NCBI GenBank assembly: GCA_050949255.1
Contig: JBMNFJ010000008.1
Location: 30,042-94,041 of the forward strand
DNA: 64,000 bases
Origin: UBA3941 sp002385665
GTDB taxonomy: Bacteria; Bacillota; Clostridia; Caldicoprobacterales; UBA3941
Direction: 5' to 3'
Made by a program: the position numbers and the translations under genes. Below the pieces are notes generated by a model, which worked only from the letters and a program-made list of their open reading frames with translations, ran no database searches and was not told where the DNA came from. This document shows positions 53,906 through 63,415 of the stretch, in pieces. Positions within the stretch are counted from its first letter, which is position 1, and each line of letters starts with the position of its first letter.

Positions 53906-54931
53906 ATGAAAGCGACCACACTGTCTAAAGAGACTAGAAAGGCTACTGTTAAAAGTGGTTGGGGATCCGGTAGAACTAGTTGGGGATCCGGTGAGATCAA
54001 ACGTCATTTAGCCTATTTAGTCATGTTGTTACCGGGAATAATATTTTTATTTGTTTTTAGTTATTTGCCATTACCTACGATAGTCATGGCCTTTAAGAAA
54101 TACCAACTTGCTATCCCCCCGGCAGATCATTGGCTGCAGAACAAATTCTTGTATGCCTTGTTCTATAAAAGCCCATGGGTAGGTTTTGAGAACTTCAAGT
54201 TCATTTTGGATGCTCCACAATTTCCTATATTTATGAGAAATACCATCGGATATAACCTGGTATTTATGGCAGTGGGTCTGATAGCTGCCGTCGGAATAGC
54301 TGTTGGAATCAACGAACTGCGTCAAAGAAAGCTTGCTAAGCTGTACCATACTATACTGTTTTTACCCTATTTTCTATCTTGGATTATTGTCACCTATATT
54401 CTGTTTGCATTTATAAGCCCCGCTGGTGTTATTCCCCAAGTGTTCAAAGCTCTTGGTTTAGAGCCGCCTCAGCTGTACAATACTGCGGGCGCCTGGCCCT
54501 TTATCTACGTAATTTTCAATTTGTGGAAATACGCTGGAAATGGTTCGATCATATATCTTTCAACTATTACGGGGTTTTCGCAGGAGCTCTACGAGGCAGC
54601 TGCTATAGATGGTGCTGGTAAATGGAAGCAATTTATTTACGTTACCTTGCCCCAGCTGGTACCTACCATTATTCTATTGCAGATTCTGGCCGTCGGCCGT
54701 ATTCTGAATGCCGATTTCGATATGTTCTATAATCTGCGAAACGGTGCCAGTGCCGCTTACCAGAACTCTCTTACCATCGATGTTTATGTATACGAGATGA
54801 TTGCCAGCAACCCCTCTAAGCTGTATTATCCTGCAGCAGCTGCATTCTTCCAGTCTTTGATCGGGTTTGTTCTTGTACTGACCACAAATGCTATTGTGCG
54901 CAAGGTAGAACCTGAGATGGCAATGTTCTAG
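53906..54931 (+). CDS. oligosaccharide ABC transporter permease (LplB/YteP type)
   Basis: 341-residue permease with six membrane spans. The N-terminus is followed by LAYLVMLLPGIIFLFVFSYLP, GFENFKFIL is typical of LplB, and the coupling loop is ELYEAAAIDGAGKWKQFIYVTLP near 225. The end NAIVRKVEPEMAMF is usual for this subfamily, which imports complex plant polysaccharide fragments. The first 30 residues contain a short repeat (WGSGRTSWGSGE). ATG 53906 has AGGAGGAG upstream; a GTG one codon earlier is possible. The ATPase is probably a shared MsmX-type subunit encoded elsewhere. Confidence 0.92.
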   Translation: MKATTLSKETRKATVKSGWGSGRTSWGSGEIKRHLAYLVMLLPGIIFLFVFSYLPLPTIVMAFKKYQLAIPPADHWLQNKFLYALFYKSPWVGFENFKFILDAPQFPIFMRNTIGYNLVFMAVGLIAAVGIAVGINELRQRKLAKLYHTILFLPYFLSWIIVTYILFAFISPAGVIPQVFKALGLEPPQLYNTAGAWPFIYVIFNLWKYAGNGSIIYLSTITGFSQELYEAAAIDGAGKWKQFIYVTLPQLVPTIILLQILAVGRILNADFDMFYNLRNGASAAYQNSLTIDVYVYEMIASNPSKLYYPAAAAFFQSLIGFVLVLTTNAIVRKVEPEMAMF

Positions 54932-54978
54932 TCAGGATTAGCTTGTCAAGAAATATATTATAGAAAAGAGGGACCCTT

Positions 54979-55944
54979 ATGTCGAGTATGACGAATGTAT
55001 CAACTGCCTTGCCCAAGAAGGAAAAGGCAACTAAATACAAAGATATGAATCAGCTTTCTACAGGGGCTAACTTGCTTTGGCATATACTACTCATATTCGG
55101 TTGTCTATGTGTTATAGTACCCCTATGGATTGTGATAGTAGCATCTTTTACTGATAATGCAACCTTGGTTATGCATGGCTATAAGTTCTGGCCAAAAGTA
55201 TTTTCGGCCTCGGCTTACGAATTTTTGCTGTCATCAGGTGGCGGATCCATGTTATTGGCCTATAAGAATACTTTGATAGCTACCTTGGTTGGTACGGTTT
55301 TGTGTGTAATAAGCGTGGGCTTATATGCTTATCCTTTATCCAGGACTGACTTCCGTTTCCGCCGGTTTTTTACCTTCTATTCCTTTTTTTCCATGGTGTT
55401 TAACATTGGTACGGTCGCATTTTACATGCTTTGTACCTCGATCCTACAGATCAACAACACCCTATATGCCCTGTTCTTACCACAAAGTTTCAGTGCTTAT
55501 TGGGTAATCATAATGCGAACGTTTTATAAATCCAATATTCCCGACTCAGTTATTGAGTCTGCTCGTATAGATGGAGCCGGAGAATGGAGGACATTATTAC
55601 AAATCGTAGCACCTCTGGCTGTTCCAGGCTTTGCCACCGTGGCTCTTTTCGCTGCCGTCGGTATCTGGAACAACTATTTCAATGTCCTGCTCCTTATTAA
55701 CAAGAGGGAATTATATAACCTTCAATATACTCTGGCAGAGATTCTTAAATCCATTCAATTTTTGAAGGAGATGGCATCATCCAGTGGTGGTTCGGTTGAT
55801 ACCATCAAGAATCTGGGAGATCTGCCCTCGGAGTCCTTCCGAATGGCAATGGCCGTTGTCACAATGGGCCCAATTGTTCTGGCGTATCCCTTCTTCCAGA
55901 AATACTTCGTCAAGGGCTTAACAATTGGAGCTGTTAAGGGTTAA
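54979..55944 (+). CDS. oligosaccharide ABC transporter permease (LplC/YtcP type)
   Basis: 321-residue permease with six spans, partner of the preceding LplB-type protein. LLWHILLIFGCLCVIVPLWIVIVASFTD opens it; the coupling loop is SVIESARIDGAGEWRTLLQIVAPLAVPG near 195, and the end FFQKYFVKGLTIGAVKG is the classic carbohydrate-permease C-terminus. GAGGGACC precedes the ATG. Same transcript as its neighbours, 47 bases after the first permease and 87 before the binding protein. Confidence 0.93.
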   Translation: MSSMTNVSTALPKKEKATKYKDMNQLSTGANLLWHILLIFGCLCVIVPLWIVIVASFTDNATLVMHGYKFWPKVFSASAYEFLLSSGGGSMLLAYKNTLIATLVGTVLCVISVGLYAYPLSRTDFRFRRFFTFYSFFSMVFNIGTVAFYMLCTSILQINNTLYALFLPQSFSAYWVIIMRTFYKSNIPDSVIESARIDGAGEWRTLLQIVAPLAVPGFATVALFAAVGIWNNYFNVLLLINKRELYNLQYTLAEILKSIQFLKEMASSSGGSVDTIKNLGDLPSESFRMAMAVVTMGPIVLAYPFFQKYFVKGLTIGAVKG

Positions 55945-56031
55945 TGGCTATTAATTTATCTATTAAGTATCTATCAAAGAGATTAAAGGGATATTCCCTT
56001 TAATATATAATCACAAGGAGGAGAAACGAGA

Positions 56032-57654
56032 ATGAAAAAAAGCATTATTTTCCTGGCACTGTTTATGGCGATAGTGTTTGCTTTTACAGCTTGCTCTGGC
56101 GGCAAACAGCCAGCACAAGAGCAGGATCAGGAAACTACAACACCGCCAGCTGAATCTGAAGAACCAGCAGGCGACGATGAAGAAGAACCTGCGGCGGAAG
56201 TACCGGATGCTTCAGATTTGGAGCCTTATGAGATTGTATACTATATGTACTCTACCAAGGCTTCCGATCAGGATAAGGTTATTGAAGAAGCAATCAATGA
56301 AATTATCCAGCCCAAGTTCAATGCCACTATCGATTTCGTTATGATATCCGGTGGTGACTGGAACGAAAAGGCTAAAGTTGCTCTGAACTCCGGTGAGAAG
56401 ATCGATATCTTCTGGACACCCGAATGGATGGGCTATATGGATAACATTACTGCAGGCGTATTGTTGCCTCTAAATGATCCCGATGGCCCCTGGGGCGATC
56501 TGATATCCACATATGCACCCCAGACCAAGGAAGATTTGGGTGACTTCATAGAAGCCAATATAGTTGACGGTTATCTCTATGGCGTAGCAACCAACAAGGA
56601 ACTGTGCGTACCTGGTGGGTTGATATGGAATGAGACCTTGACTGAAAAGTATAACATCGACGTAACTAAGGTTATGACCGTCGAAGATCTTGAGCCAATC
56701 CTGTATGAGTTCAAGAATACTGAAGAATATGCACAAGGTATCTATCCCTTGCTAAGCACCGGTGGATGGTCCGCCTTTGACCCATTCATCCAGGGCTTTA
56801 TGGCAGACATGAGCTCCATCACCATGTATATTGGTGAGCCCGGTGCTAGAGATGGGGTACCCGTAAATCAATGGACAGAAGACCATCCCATGGCAGGAAG
56901 GAACCGCCGTGAAATTATGGCTAAGTGGAATAAGGACGGTTTAATGCATCCTGACTCCCACCTAAGCTCCTTTAGTAACATTGACTACCTAAACAACGGT
57001 GCATTCTTGGTATCCACTGACTTCGTATTAAAGGGCGGCCAGGTTAAGGCTAAGGAACTTATGGCCCAATCCGGTAACCCGGAACTAAGGTTGGTTGAGC
57101 ATCAGACCTCTGCATCTGTTAACGTAACCGTTCATGCCGGCGGATCTATGCTTGGTATTCCAATCACCTCCGAGGATCCTCCTCGCGCTATGATGTATAT
57201 CAATGAGATGCATCAGAACGAAGAGCTCCTCAATATCATGGCTTGGGGTATCGAAGGTGTACACTATGACCTGAACGATGATGGATTTGTAATCCCCAAA
57301 CCCGCCAACGGCTGGTCCGACTCCCATGGCGGTATGTGGACATTGGGTAACCAATTCAAGCAAAAGCTGTCTGCTAACGAAGATCCTCAGAAGTATGAGC
57401 AGATGTTAGCTTTGACTGCTGAAGCATGGGCCCATGAATCCCTAGGTTTCCGCTTCAAGCGTGATAACGTAGCTGCAGAATTTACTTCCATCGGTGCAGT
57501 TATATCCGAATGGGAACGTTCCTTGAACTGCGGTGTACGTGTTGATGAATATGATACCTTCCTAAAAGCCCTTGAAGAGGCTGGCATAGATAAGGTTCTT
57601 GAAGAGGCAAGATCACAATATGCCGCATGGAAGGCAGAAAAATATGGTAGCTAA
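56032..57654 (+). CDS. oligosaccharide-binding lipoprotein (LipO/YtcQ type)
   Basis: Extracellular solute-binding protein family 1, 540 residues, lipidated at Cys21 (FTACSGG). An acidic, proline-rich linker (about 25-65) tethers the two-lobed domain, which begins LEPYEIVYYMYSTKASDQDK. IDIFWTPEWMGYM near 125 and SLGFRFKRDNVAAEFTSI near 470 are subfamily features. AAGGAGGAG lies upstream. It delivers oligosaccharides to the two permeases before it. Preferred sugar is unknown; nearby GH2, xylose and fucose genes suggest plant-derived glycans. Confidence 0.92.
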   Translation: MKKSIIFLALFMAIVFAFTACSGGKQPAQEQDQETTTPPAESEEPAGDDEEEPAAEVPDASDLEPYEIVYYMYSTKASDQDKVIEEAINEIIQPKFNATIDFVMISGGDWNEKAKVALNSGEKIDIFWTPEWMGYMDNITAGVLLPLNDPDGPWGDLISTYAPQTKEDLGDFIEANIVDGYLYGVATNKELCVPGGLIWNETLTEKYNIDVTKVMTVEDLEPILYEFKNTEEYAQGIYPLLSTGGWSAFDPFIQGFMADMSSITMYIGEPGARDGVPVNQWTEDHPMAGRNRREIMAKWNKDGLMHPDSHLSSFSNIDYLNNGAFLVSTDFVLKGGQVKAKELMAQSGNPELRLVEHQTSASVNVTVHAGGSMLGIPITSEDPPRAMMYINEMHQNEELLNIMAWGIEGVHYDLNDDGFVIPKPANGWSDSHGGMWTLGNQFKQKLSANEDPQKYEQMLALTAEAWAHESLGFRFKRDNVAAEFTSIGAVISEWERSLNCGVRVDEYDTFLKALEEAGIDKVLEEARSQYAAWKAEKYGS

Positions 57655-57667
57655 TTGAGTTGACACT

Positions 57668-57700
57668 AAAAAGGCTCCTGATATCAGGGGCCTTTTTTTT
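57668..57700 (+). terminator. terminator of the sugar transporter operon
   Basis: AAAAAGGCTCCTGAT and ATCAGGGGCCTTTTT form a stem of 14 bp with one mismatch, followed by T residues, 14 bases after the lipoprotein stop. Confidence 0.9.
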
Positions 57701-57743
57701 AATGAAAAATCCATCAAGCTGGCAGTTTTTCTTTCTTAGAACT

Positions 57744-57771
57744 TGTTATTCCATATCGTTTACTCTATAAT
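57744..57771 (+). promoter_or_regulatory. promoter of the MATE transporter
   Basis: TTGTTA at 57744-57749, 16 bases, TATAAT at 57766-57771. Confidence 0.5.
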
Positions 57772-57932
57772 AGAGAAAGCTTTCTTCTTTTCTTTTAAAA
57801 TCCTCCGGATCCATTATTGGTATCTGGGCTTGAGGTAGTTGGATAGATTTATCCAGTGAAGGAGGCTGATTGATTATCAGTAGGGTGATCAAGGAGTATT
57901 ATCAATATATGTAAATGCGAAGGAGTTAAGGC

Positions 57933-59333
57933 ATGTCAAACAACAACAATGCGAAAAACAGTAAAAAGTCAGCTGGGATGGATATGACAACAGGGAATCC
58001 AACTCGGCTGATTATTTATTTTGCCCTACCCTTGTTGGCGGGAAATATATTACAACAGTTATATAATATGGTAGACAGTATGATAGTAGGAAACTTCGCC
58101 GCCAGAGGAACTGACGCATTGGCTGCTGTAGGTACCACCTTTCCCGTAATATTTATGATTACCTCACTATTTATGGGGGTTGGCCAGGGGGCCACCATAA
58201 AAATATCCCAATATTATGGAGCCAATGATATGGATGGTTTAAAGCGGGCTGTGGATACTATATATATCTTCCTATTTACTGTATCCATTCCAATTGCGCT
58301 TATAGGCCTAGTTATCAGCAAGCCCATGCTCAGATTGACGAATGTACCTGATGGTATTTTACCCATGGCGACAACCTACATGAGAATAATCTTTTTGGGG
58401 ACACTGGCGAGTTTTGGATATAATATAAATAGCGGGATCCTGCAAGGATTGGGGGATAGTCGTAAACCTTTACTATTCCTTGCTATTTCAGCCATTATCA
58501 ATATAATATTGGATCTAGTATTCGTGATTGTTTTCCATTGGGATGTAGCAGGAGTAGCCTGGGCTACCATCCTGGCTCAACTATTCTCATTTTTGTACAG
58601 TATCCACTATATCAATAGTAGGGGCGGATATTTTAGAATAACGTACAAGAATTTGAATTTTGATTGGGACATTCTAAAAGAATCTATCCGAATTGGTTTA
58701 CCTGCAGGGATCCAGAATTTATTATTCTCTTTAGCCTCCATGACCTTGCAGGGACTTATTAACAGCTATGGCGAGAAATTTATTGCAGGTTATAATGGGG
58801 CGAATAAGATTGATGCCTTTGCCTTTCTTCCGTTGGTAAGTTTTTCTGTAGCTATCACTACCTATGTAGGACAAAATGTTGGGGCCAGGCGAATGGACAG
58901 AGTTAATAAGGGGGTAAAATCTGCCCTTCTCTTGTCTGTTGTCATATCAATATTACTGGCTGTTGTCCTATTGCCATCTGCGGGTTTACTTATGAGATTA
59001 TTCACTCAGGATCATGAGGTAATTCAGGCAGGAGTCGAATACTTATATCGGGTACTGCCCTTTTATATGATGCTGGGTGCAATTTTTATTCTGAACGGAG
59101 CTTTAAGAGGTGCCGGAGAGGCCTTTGTTCCCATGGTGGGTTCCCTGATTTCCATGTGGCTGGCCAGAGTTCCCGCTGCCTACATCCTTGCCCGTTATTT
59201 TGGGGGTAGCAACCTGTATTTTAGTTACCCCATAGGTTGGTTTATGGGAATAATAATTGTAATAGTCTATTACTTAAAAGGCCCATGGAAGAGAAAAGCC
59301 ATAGAACGCCTGGAAGCAAAAGGAACAACCTAA
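57933..59333 (+). CDS. MATE-family cation/drug antiporter
   Basis: 466 residues, twelve hydrophobic segments, Na+ or H+ driven exporter of the DinF/NorM branch. The N-terminal PTRLIIYFALPLLAGNILQQLYNMVDSMIVG is a textbook MATE opening, and the internal repeat reappears at RIGLPAGIQNLLFSLASMTLQGLINSYG near 250. GAAGGAG lies before ATG 57933. It has its own promoter, so it is not part of the sugar operon. Substrate unknown. Confidence 0.93.
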   Translation: MSNNNNAKNSKKSAGMDMTTGNPTRLIIYFALPLLAGNILQQLYNMVDSMIVGNFAARGTDALAAVGTTFPVIFMITSLFMGVGQGATIKISQYYGANDMDGLKRAVDTIYIFLFTVSIPIALIGLVISKPMLRLTNVPDGILPMATTYMRIIFLGTLASFGYNINSGILQGLGDSRKPLLFLAISAIINIILDLVFVIVFHWDVAGVAWATILAQLFSFLYSIHYINSRGGYFRITYKNLNFDWDILKESIRIGLPAGIQNLLFSLASMTLQGLINSYGEKFIAGYNGANKIDAFAFLPLVSFSVAITTYVGQNVGARRMDRVNKGVKSALLLSVVISILLAVVLLPSAGLLMRLFTQDHEVIQAGVEYLYRVLPFYMMLGAIFILNGALRGAGEAFVPMVGSLISMWLARVPAAYILARYFGGSNLYFSYPIGWFMGIIIVIVYYLKGPWKRKAIERLEAKGTT

Positions 59334-59377
59334 GGTTGATTGCAGGGAGGTACCTTTTATTATTCTTTTCTTTGTAG

Positions 59378-59383
59378 TATAAT
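59378..59383 (+). promoter_or_regulatory. possible -10 of the adaptor/FtsX-type operon
   Basis: TATAAT at 59378-59383 with TTTTAT 17 bases upstream as a poor -35. It lies 70 bases before the adaptor gene. Confidence 0.35.
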
Positions 59384-59453
59384 TAAATTTATGGAGAATT
59401 GTATAATTTAATAAAAAGTTAAATTAATTACATTTAGACGTGGGGGCGGTAAT

Positions 59454-60458
59454 GTGTTAAAGAATAGGACATTTCTGGTTTTCCTTGTAATTATTCTCTT
59501 AGTGATTGGCCTTTCTGGATGTTATTTATTTCCAAAAGAGGAAGAGGTACTGGCGCCTCCATTGATTGAACCACCCGAAATCACATATGAGACTTTAGAG
59601 GCTACCAGGGGAACTATTGAGAAGAAGATAACGGCAAGCGGCACTTTTGTATCGATAGAACAGGGAAACATGTTCTTCAAGAACCGGGGTGGTCGCTTAA
59701 AGAAAGTGTATGTTAAAGTGGGAGACATCGTAGAAAAAGGGGATCTATTAGCAGAACTGGATAGTGGAGATCTGGAAAACCAAATCAAACAGCAAAAGAT
59801 TCATCTAAAAAAGGCAGAGACAAGACGGAATCAAGTCAGGGCTAATTCCGGAGATAAATACGAGCGTGCTATGGCCCAATATGACGTGGAGCTGGCAAAG
59901 CTCTCCCTCGAAAATTTGCAGAGAGAATTGGAAGAGAGCAGATTAACTGCGGACATGGCAGGCCATGTGGTTTATCTGGACTATAACGTAAGAGAAGGCG
60001 ATTATATAAATGCATATCAACCCTTAGTCCGTATAGCTGATCCAAATAAACTTCAACTTCAAATAAGCGGAGCCAAGTCATCGGATTTTAAGCTAGGTAT
60101 GGAAGCAGACGTGATTATTAACAAGAAGTCATATCAGGGAACAGTTGTAATGACTCCTGCCGACATGCCCCATGATACACCTGAGGAATTAAGGGACGTT
60201 GTGCACATAGACGTACCTGATCTGCCTGAGGGCGTTAAGATGGGTGATCATGCACAAATTAGCCTTATATTGGACAGGCGGGAGGATGTTATTGTCTTAC
60301 CCAGAAACCTGGTAAGAAACTATATGGGAAGAAGATATGTCCTAGTTTTAGAAGACGGGCTAAAAAAGGAACGCGATGTAGAAATAGGGCTGGAAACCCC
60401 TACAGAGACGGAGATAATGAAGGGTTTAGAAGAAGGAGAACTAATTATTATCAAATAA
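59454..60458 (+). CDS. membrane-fusion/adaptor lipoprotein (MacA/HlyD-like)
   Basis: 334 residues, lipidated at Cys23 (GLSGC). Biotinyl-lipoyl-like half motifs (KKVYVKVGDIVEKGDLLAELD near 85 and ADMAGHVVYLDYNVREGDYINAYQPL near 165) flank a short coiled hairpin, then a beta-barrel and membrane-proximal domain. This is the adaptor of MacAB-type exporters in Gram-positives. It starts at GTG 59454. An 18-base gap to the permease gene means an operon. The ATPase that normally sits between adaptor and permease is absent. Confidence 0.85.
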   Translation: MLKNRTFLVFLVIILLVIGLSGCYLFPKEEEVLAPPLIEPPEITYETLEATRGTIEKKITASGTFVSIEQGNMFFKNRGGRLKKVYVKVGDIVEKGDLLAELDSGDLENQIKQQKIHLKKAETRRNQVRANSGDKYERAMAQYDVELAKLSLENLQRELEESRLTADMAGHVVYLDYNVREGDYINAYQPLVRIADPNKLQLQISGAKSSDFKLGMEADVIINKKSYQGTVVMTPADMPHDTPEELRDVVHIDVPDLPEGVKMGDHAQISLILDRREDVIVLPRNLVRNYMGRRYVLVLEDGLKKERDVEIGLETPTETEIMKGLEEGELIIIK

Positions 60459-60476
60459 TGGAGGGGGATCTTAGCC

Positions 60477-63341
60477 ATGCTTATTATGGTATTTAGAAAG
60501 ATGATAAATAAAAAATGGATGACCCTCTGCCTGCTTATTGGTTTTGTTTTGGCTGTGGCCATGGTTAGCAGTATTCCCATATATACAGATGGGGTCCTTC
60601 AACGGATGCTAACCAGGGACTTGGAAAACTACCAGGTATCTACGGGTTTTTTCCCGGGACGATATATAGCAACAGCAAATCTCTACTCAAACTTTGATGG
60701 GGATTCCAGACATAAAGCCCTTAATCTATTTGATGGTAAGATGAGCGACACTTTTCCAAAAGAGATTGGGCTTCCCGTGAGGTCATACTCCCGGGTCCTG
60801 TCAGCTGAATATTTCAATGCCCTACCAAGGATCCAAAGGGAAGAGAAACCGGCGAAACGAACCGTCAGGATAACTACTATGTATGATTTAGAGGAACATA
60901 TACAACTGGTAAAGGGCCGAATGTTTAGCGCAGAGAAACAGGACGGCGTTTATGAAGCCATTGTAACGGAATATGCCATGCAGAAGTTGGACCTTAGACT
61001 TGACGAGGAATATGTATTGGAAGACTTCGTAAGGCGGACAGAGGAACCCATAATTGTCAAGGTTGTAGGGATATTTACCGTTAAGGATGCAGCGGATCCC
61101 TATTGGTTTCAAGGATTACCGGCGTATGATACAAATTTGATAATCGATGAGAACCTCTTTATAAATGACCTGGTAGAGAGGGATCTGCCATTGATCACCA
61201 AGGCTCAATGGTATCACGCCTTTGATTATCATAAGATAAATTTGGATAACACGCCTAAGATTATAGACGCATTCAACAACCAACACAGGTGGCTTAAAGA
61301 GCGTAGGGTAGAATTCAATATGCCGTCGATACCGGTGCTGGAGAAGTATTACGAGAGAGAAAAACAGCTAACGACTACCCTATGGGTGGTTCAAGTTCCC
61401 ATCCTCATGATGTTGGGATTTTATTTGCTTATGGTATCGCGTCTTGCTATAGAACAGGAACAAAACGAAATAGCGGTAATGAAGAGCAGGGGTGCCAGTA
61501 GTTTTCAAGTGTTCTTTGGTTATTTGATCGAGAGCTTGATACTGGGGGTTATCGCTCTTTCCGTTGGCCCTCCATTAGGCTTGTTTATATGTGGTCTTCT
61601 AGGGTCCGCCAATGGATTTATGGAATTTGTACAAAGAACCGCCTTACCAATATCTCTAAATATTAAGGCTTACCTATATTCATTGGGGGCTGTCCTAATA
61701 TCAATTATTACTATGCTTGTACCTGCCTATGTATCGTCAAGGATCACCATCGTAGAATACAAGAGAAAGAAGACCAGGCATACGAATAAACCCTTATGGG
61801 AGAAGTATTTTTTGGATATATTGCTCCTGGCCGTATCAGGGTATGGTCTATATAGTTACAATTTAAGACAACAGGCTTTGGAAATTACCGGCGCCAGTGG
61901 CACCGAACTTGCCATTGACCCCATGCTGTTTATTATCTCTACCTTATTTATTCTGGGCGTCGGGCTTGTTCTATTGAGAATATACCCTTATTTGGTCCGC
62001 CTATTGTTTCTTGCAGGCAAGAGGATATGGTCACCGGTTATGTACGCCTCATTCGTACAGGTGGGAAGATCTGGAGGACAGGATCAATCATTGATGCTAT
62101 TTATAATCCTGACCCTATCTATAGGAATCTTTAACGCTAATGCCGCACGAACGTTAAACAATAATATAGAAGAAAAGATTAGATACTCAATTGGTGCGGA
62201 TCTCAATATTATGGCCCATTGGGAAAGCAACGAAGTACCTACCGCAAGTTCCAGTATGGGTGGCGGCCCTCCTGAAAGTCAGATTCTTGAGAGCCTGTCC
62301 CAAGAACCTGTCCAGTACAGGGAACCCCCCTTTGTTCCATTTACCGAGCTTTCGGGGGCGGATAAGGTCACCAAGGTATTCAGGCAGGATGATATTACAG
62401 TTCAACTGTCGACCCGGGATATAATAAAGAGGAAGACTGAATTACTTGGGATTATTCCTAATGAATTCGGGCAGATCGCCTGGTTTAGAAATGATTTGCT
62501 CAAGACCCATTGGTATAACTATTTAAACCTTTTGTCTATGGGAGATCCCAGGGCTGCCCTGGTCACCAAAGGTTTCCAGGAAGACCATAATGTAAATATA
62601 GGTGACTCCCTATGGATCAGCTGGGGGGAACAGGGATATTTAGAGGTGATAGTCTACGAGTTTATAGATTATTGGCCTACATTTAACCCAAACGCCAAGG
62701 ATTCTCAAAACAACACCAAAAATCTCATAGTGGCCCAATTGGATTACATTCAAGCCAATACTGCCCTGGAACCCTATGAGGTATGGATTAAAAAAGTTCC
62801 TGGTGTTACCAGTCAGGAAATTTACGACGAGATATTGGAAAAGGAAATTAAAATAGTAAGGTTGACAGATACCAGTCAGGAAATTATTAAAACGAAGAAC
62901 GATCCTATGTTACAAGGTACAAATGGGGCGCTGACTCTGGGATTTATTGTTACCATGTCCGTAAGTACCATTGGATTTTTGATCTATTGGATATTATCCA
63001 TCAGACAAAGGGAACTTCAATTTGGTATCTTTAGAGCTATGGGGCTATCCGTAAGGAAAATAATAGGGCTGCTGGCTTGGGAGCAGCTGTTGATATCCGG
63101 GACAGCCATCCTTATTGGTGTAACGGTTGGAGGACTAACCAGCCAACTCTTTGTACCCCTGTTACAGATGGTATATAGCGCAGCGGAACAGGTGCCCCCC
63201 TTCAAGGTAGCAGCCTCAGGACAGGATTATATAAAAATCTATACGGTAGTTGCTATTATGCTATCAGGGGCTATAGGATTTCTGGGCATGTTCATCTCCA
63301 GGATAAAGATACACCAGGCTATAAAGCTGGGTGAGGACTAG
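60477..63341 (+). CDS. large FtsX-type ABC transporter permease
   Basis: 954 residues with ten predicted spans: one at the N-terminus (WMTLCLLIGFVLAVAMVSSIPIY), two FtsX/MacB clusters (VMKSRGASSFQVFFGYLIES near 340 and FGIFRAMGLSVRKIIGLLAWEQ near 855), and two large extracytoplasmic domains. The double FtsX arrangement resembles LolCE/YknZ- or BceB-like exporters of peptides or lipoproteins. GGAGGGGG precedes ATG. No ATP-binding subunit is next to it; it must use one encoded elsewhere. Confidence 0.87.
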   Translation: MLIMVFRKMINKKWMTLCLLIGFVLAVAMVSSIPIYTDGVLQRMLTRDLENYQVSTGFFPGRYIATANLYSNFDGDSRHKALNLFDGKMSDTFPKEIGLPVRSYSRVLSAEYFNALPRIQREEKPAKRTVRITTMYDLEEHIQLVKGRMFSAEKQDGVYEAIVTEYAMQKLDLRLDEEYVLEDFVRRTEEPIIVKVVGIFTVKDAADPYWFQGLPAYDTNLIIDENLFINDLVERDLPLITKAQWYHAFDYHKINLDNTPKIIDAFNNQHRWLKERRVEFNMPSIPVLEKYYEREKQLTTTLWVVQVPILMMLGFYLLMVSRLAIEQEQNEIAVMKSRGASSFQVFFGYLIESLILGVIALSVGPPLGLFICGLLGSANGFMEFVQRTALPISLNIKAYLYSLGAVLISIITMLVPAYVSSRITIVEYKRKKTRHTNKPLWEKYFLDILLLAVSGYGLYSYNLRQQALEITGASGTELAIDPMLFIISTLFILGVGLVLLRIYPYLVRLLFLAGKRIWSPVMYASFVQVGRSGGQDQSLMLFIILTLSIGIFNANAARTLNNNIEEKIRYSIGADLNIMAHWESNEVPTASSSMGGGPPESQILESLSQEPVQYREPPFVPFTELSGADKVTKVFRQDDITVQLSTRDIIKRKTELLGIIPNEFGQIAWFRNDLLKTHWYNYLNLLSMGDPRAALVTKGFQEDHNVNIGDSLWISWGEQGYLEVIVYEFIDYWPTFNPNAKDSQNNTKNLIVAQLDYIQANTALEPYEVWIKKVPGVTSQEIYDEILEKEIKIVRLTDTSQEIIKTKNDPMLQGTNGALTLGFIVTMSVSTIGFLIYWILSIRQRELQFGIFRAMGLSVRKIIGLLAWEQLLISGTAILIGVTVGGLTSQLFVPLLQMVYSAAEQVPPFKVAASGQDYIKIYTVVAIMLSGAIGFLGMFISRIKIHQAIKLGED

Positions 63342-63358
63342 CTTGTATTTTTTGTGAG

Positions 63359-63378
63359 GCAATTACAAAAGTAATTGC
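63359..63378. terminator. stem-loop after the FtsX-type permease
   Basis: GCAATTAC and GTAATTGC, perfect 8-bp stem with an AAAA loop. No T run follows, so termination is uncertain. Confidence 0.35.
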
Positions 63379-63415
63379 TCCCGATGTTTAATAAATAAAG
63401 GAGGGGTGGATCTAT

